In this document: positions 62,275 through 64,000 of the stretch, one piece after another
Layout: the number at the start of each line of letters is the position of its first letter
Numbering within the stretch: the first letter of the stretch is position 1
Source of the DNA: Elusimicrobiota bacterium
GTDB taxonomy: Bacteria > Elusimicrobiota > Elusimicrobia > UBA1565 > UBA9628
Assembly: GCA_028868375.1 (NCBI GenBank)
Contig: JAGWUP010000003.1
Coordinates: 62,001 to 126,000, forward strand
Direction: 5' to 3'
DNA length: 64,000 bases
Notes under the pieces: model-generated
What the model was told of the DNA's origin: nothing
The model's input: only the letters and a program-made list of their open reading frames with translations
The model's database searches: none
Translations under genes and position numbers: made by a program

Positions 62275-62307
62275 CTTATTGAAATTTTATCTCAATAAGG
62301 GTATACT
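62275..62307 (+). promoter_or_regulatory. feoAB promoter overlapped by an inverted-repeat operator
   Basis: TTGAAA (62279-62284), exactly 17 bases, TATACT (62302-62307), with ATG 62314 at the predicted start site. A perfect inverted repeat CTTATTGA-N9-TCAATAAG (62275-62299) covers the -35 and most of the spacer, a repressor position. An iron-responsive regulator (Fur, DtxR or other) is inferred; the bases do not match a Fur box closely. Confidence 0.75.
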
Positions 62308-62313
62308 GGGCCC

Positions 62314-62541
62314 ATGACGTTGGCCGAGCTGCCCCTTCAGTCGCGCTCGCGCATCATCGGGCTGGGCGGGTTGCCGCAGCGGGAGCGCCATCGCTTGGGG
62401 GCGCTGGGCCTGCGCGAGGGAGCCTCGATCGTCAAGCTGCTGCATACGCCCCTGCGCGACCCGGTGGAATGCCTGGTCGGCCCCCAATTGCTGGCCCTCG
62501 AAGCGTGGCTGTTGGAACGCATCGAGGTCGAGGCGGCGTGA
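62314..62541 (+). CDS. feoA: Ferrous iron transport protein FeoA
   Basis: The 75-residue protein is an SH3-like FeoA domain: MTLAELPLQSRSRIIGLGG, then RHRLGALGLREGASIVKLLHTPLRDPVEC. It assists FeoB in Fe2+ uptake. The predicted transcription start coincides with the ATG, so it should be leaderless. Its stop overlaps the feoB GTG. Confidence 0.93.
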   Translation: MTLAELPLQSRSRIIGLGGLPQRERHRLGALGLREGASIVKLLHTPLRDPVECLVGPQLLALEAWLLERIEVEAA

Positions 62542-64000
62542 GCCCGGCCGTCCTGCTGGCGGGACGGCCGAACACCGGAAAGACCACCCTCTTCAACGCC
62601 CTGACCGGCCTGCGCCAGCGCGTCGCCAACTTCGCCGGCTGCACGGTGGAGCGCGCCGAGGGCCTGGTGCGCGTGGCCGGCGGCGAGTTCGAGGTCGTCG
62701 ACCTGCCCGGCACCTTCTCGATCTCCTCCGGCTCCCAGGATGAGTCCATCGCCTTCTCCTTCTTGGCCCAAGCGGCGGCCAGCCGGGCCCTGCTGGTCTT
62801 ATGCGTCGCCGAGGCCAGCAATCTCGCCAACGACGCGGCGCTGGCCTGCGCCCTCAAGGCCGCCGGCTACCCCGTCCTCCTGGTCGTCAACATGATCGAC
62901 GAGGCGCGGCTCAACGGCATCGAGATCGACGCCGCCGCCTTAAGCCGCGAGCTGGGCATGCCGGTGCACCTGATCTCGGCGCGCAAGCGCCAGGGCCTGG
63001 GAGAGTTGCGGGCGGCGTTCAAGCAGGTCTCGGACTGCCCGCGGGCACTCGACCTGGAGGGCGCCCCGCGCGAGCGCCTGGAGGAGCTCCACATCTGCGC
63101 CACGCGCAGGGCGGAGGCCGCCTGCCTAAAAGCGGTCCGCGTTCCCGGGCGGCCCATCCTCAAGACGATCTCCCGCTCCATCCGCGTCGACCGCTGGCTC
63201 TTCCATCCCCTCCTGGGCCCGCTGGCGCTGGCGCTGACCTTGTTTCTCGTCTTTCAGTCCCTCTTCGCCCTGGGCGAGCCGGCGAAGGACTGGCTGGCCG
63301 CCCTGATGGACTCCGCCTCACTGTGGCTGCGCCCGCATCTGCCGGGAAGCCTGCTTCCCGGCCTCGTCTGCGACGGCTTCATCGCCGGCTTCTCCGCGGT
63401 GGCCACCTTCGTGCCCCAGATCGCCATCCTCTTCCTGCTGATCGGAGCCCTCGAGCAGAGCGGCTACCTGCCGCGGGCGGGGGCGATGGTCGACCGGGCC
63501 CTGCGCCCCTTCGGCCTGGACGGCAAGGTCTTCATCCCCTTTCTCTCCTCCTTCGCCTGCGCCATCCCCGGCGTCATGGCCGCGCGCACCATCCCCAACG
63601 AGAAGCGCCGCCTGACCGCCGTCCTGCTCTGCCCGCTGATGACCTGCTCGGCCCGACTGCCCGTCTACGCCTTGATCATCGCCGCCTTCGTTTCCCCCGC
63701 CTTCCGGCCGCTGGGCTTGGACGGCCGCGCCGTCGTCATGGGCGGGCTCTACGTCTTCGGGGTGCTGACGGCCCTGCTCATCGCGCTGGCATTGCGCTGG
63801 ACCAGCCTCTACGAGGCCCAGCCGATGCCGGTCACCGTCTTGCCGCCCTACCGCCTGCCCAAGCCCTCGGAGCTGGCGCGCTACGTCTGGACGCGCTGCT
63901 GGCACTTCATCTCTCGGGCCGGCCGCGTCATCTTCATGCTGAGCCTGCTCTTGTGGGCGCTGGGCTCCTTTCCGCGCGCTCCGAAAGGCTCGGCCCCCTC
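62538..64000 (+). CDS. feoB: Ferrous iron transporter FeoB (partial, 3' end outside window)
   Basis: FeoB imports Fe2+ across the inner membrane. About 487 residues are visible from GTG 62538. The G domain has LLAGRPNTGKTTLFNAL, DLPGTFSIS and NMID; the membrane domain has FVPQIAILFLLIGALEQSGYLPRA, PFLSSFACAIPGVMAARTI and LCPLMTCSARLPVYAL. G1 starts with GRPNTGK where GNPNxGK is usual, a small change. It is open at the window end. Confidence 0.95.
   Translation, partial: MSPAVLLAGRPNTGKTTLFNALTGLRQRVANFAGCTVERAEGLVRVAGGEFEVVDLPGTFSISSGSQDESIAFSFLAQAAASRALLVLCVAEASNLANDAALACALKAAGYPVLLVVNMIDEARLNGIEIDAAALSRELGMPVHLISARKRQGLGELRAAFKQVSDCPRALDLEGAPRERLEELHICATRRAEAACLKAVRVPGRPILKTISRSIRVDRWLFHPLLGPLALALTLFLVFQSLFALGEPAKDWLAALMDSASLWLRPHLPGSLLPGLVCDGFIAGFSAVATFVPQIAILFLLIGALEQSGYLPRAGAMVDRALRPFGLDGKVFIPFLSSFACAIPGVMAARTIPNEKRRLTAVLLCPLMTCSARLPVYALIIAAFVSPAFRPLGLDGRAVVMGGLYVFGVLTALLIALALRWTSLYEAQPMPVTVLPPYRLPKPSELARYVWTRCWHFISRAGRVIFMLSLLLWALGSFPRAPKGSAP

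Overview
The window reads as a high-GC, diderm (LPS-making) bacterial chromosome, densely packed with operons full of 1-14 bp gene overlaps. It carries lipid A/Kdo/heptose genes, an Lpt export set, SecDF-YajC, a short-leader type IV pilin, a membrane pyrophosphatase, a PorV-like outer-membrane protein and an M36 protease with a FlgD-like C-terminus. This mixture resembles high-GC Elusimicrobiota. That placement is an inference from gene content, not a measurement.

Bases 1-9,200 look like an accessory island for nitrite and nitric oxide. A leftward operon encodes a cupin, a Crp/Fnr regulator, a triple-DUF2249 protein and a haem-copper-oxidase-I-like membrane protein cut by the window edge. Divergent to it is an operon for a DUF2249-ScdA_N-DUF2249 protein and two hemerythrins. 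A leftward operon of Rrf2 regulator, cytochrome-like protein without a haem motif, and NirK copper nitrite reductase follows. The tail of a radical SAM gene lies between them. A ClC channel gene and a gene-poor stretch then lead to tRNA-Asn(GTT), whose 3' end faces the island.

Bases 9,280-27,660 hold DUF502, YtxH, an unknown CxxC protein, PepP, a Lon protease with a signal peptide, several secreted proteins, a tandem MscS-like channel, TypA, and the PorV/M36 protease pair, ending at tRNA-Arg(TCG). Bases 27,700-41,000 are core functions: YebC, RuvCAB, a SpoIID-like protein, QueA and Tgt, a pilin, the pyrophosphatase, YajC-SecD-SecF and a DUF374 acyltransferase. Bases 40,758-58,824 are envelope synthesis: WaaA, a MITE-like element, an S41/CPAF-like protease, six glycosyltransferase or deacetylase genes, LpxK, a DUF3108 protein, heptose kinase, KdsB-PyrG-KdsA and LptC-LptA-LptB. 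Together they supply lipid A 4'-phosphate, Kdo, heptose and the export machine. The end holds a DUF3455 protein, a frameshifted metallopeptidase, UbiA and TPR genes, and FeoA-FeoB (FeoB truncated by the window).

A recurring signal is a -10 hexamer ending exactly six bases before the start codon, with no Shine-Dalgarno. This suggests that many first genes of transcripts are leaderless.
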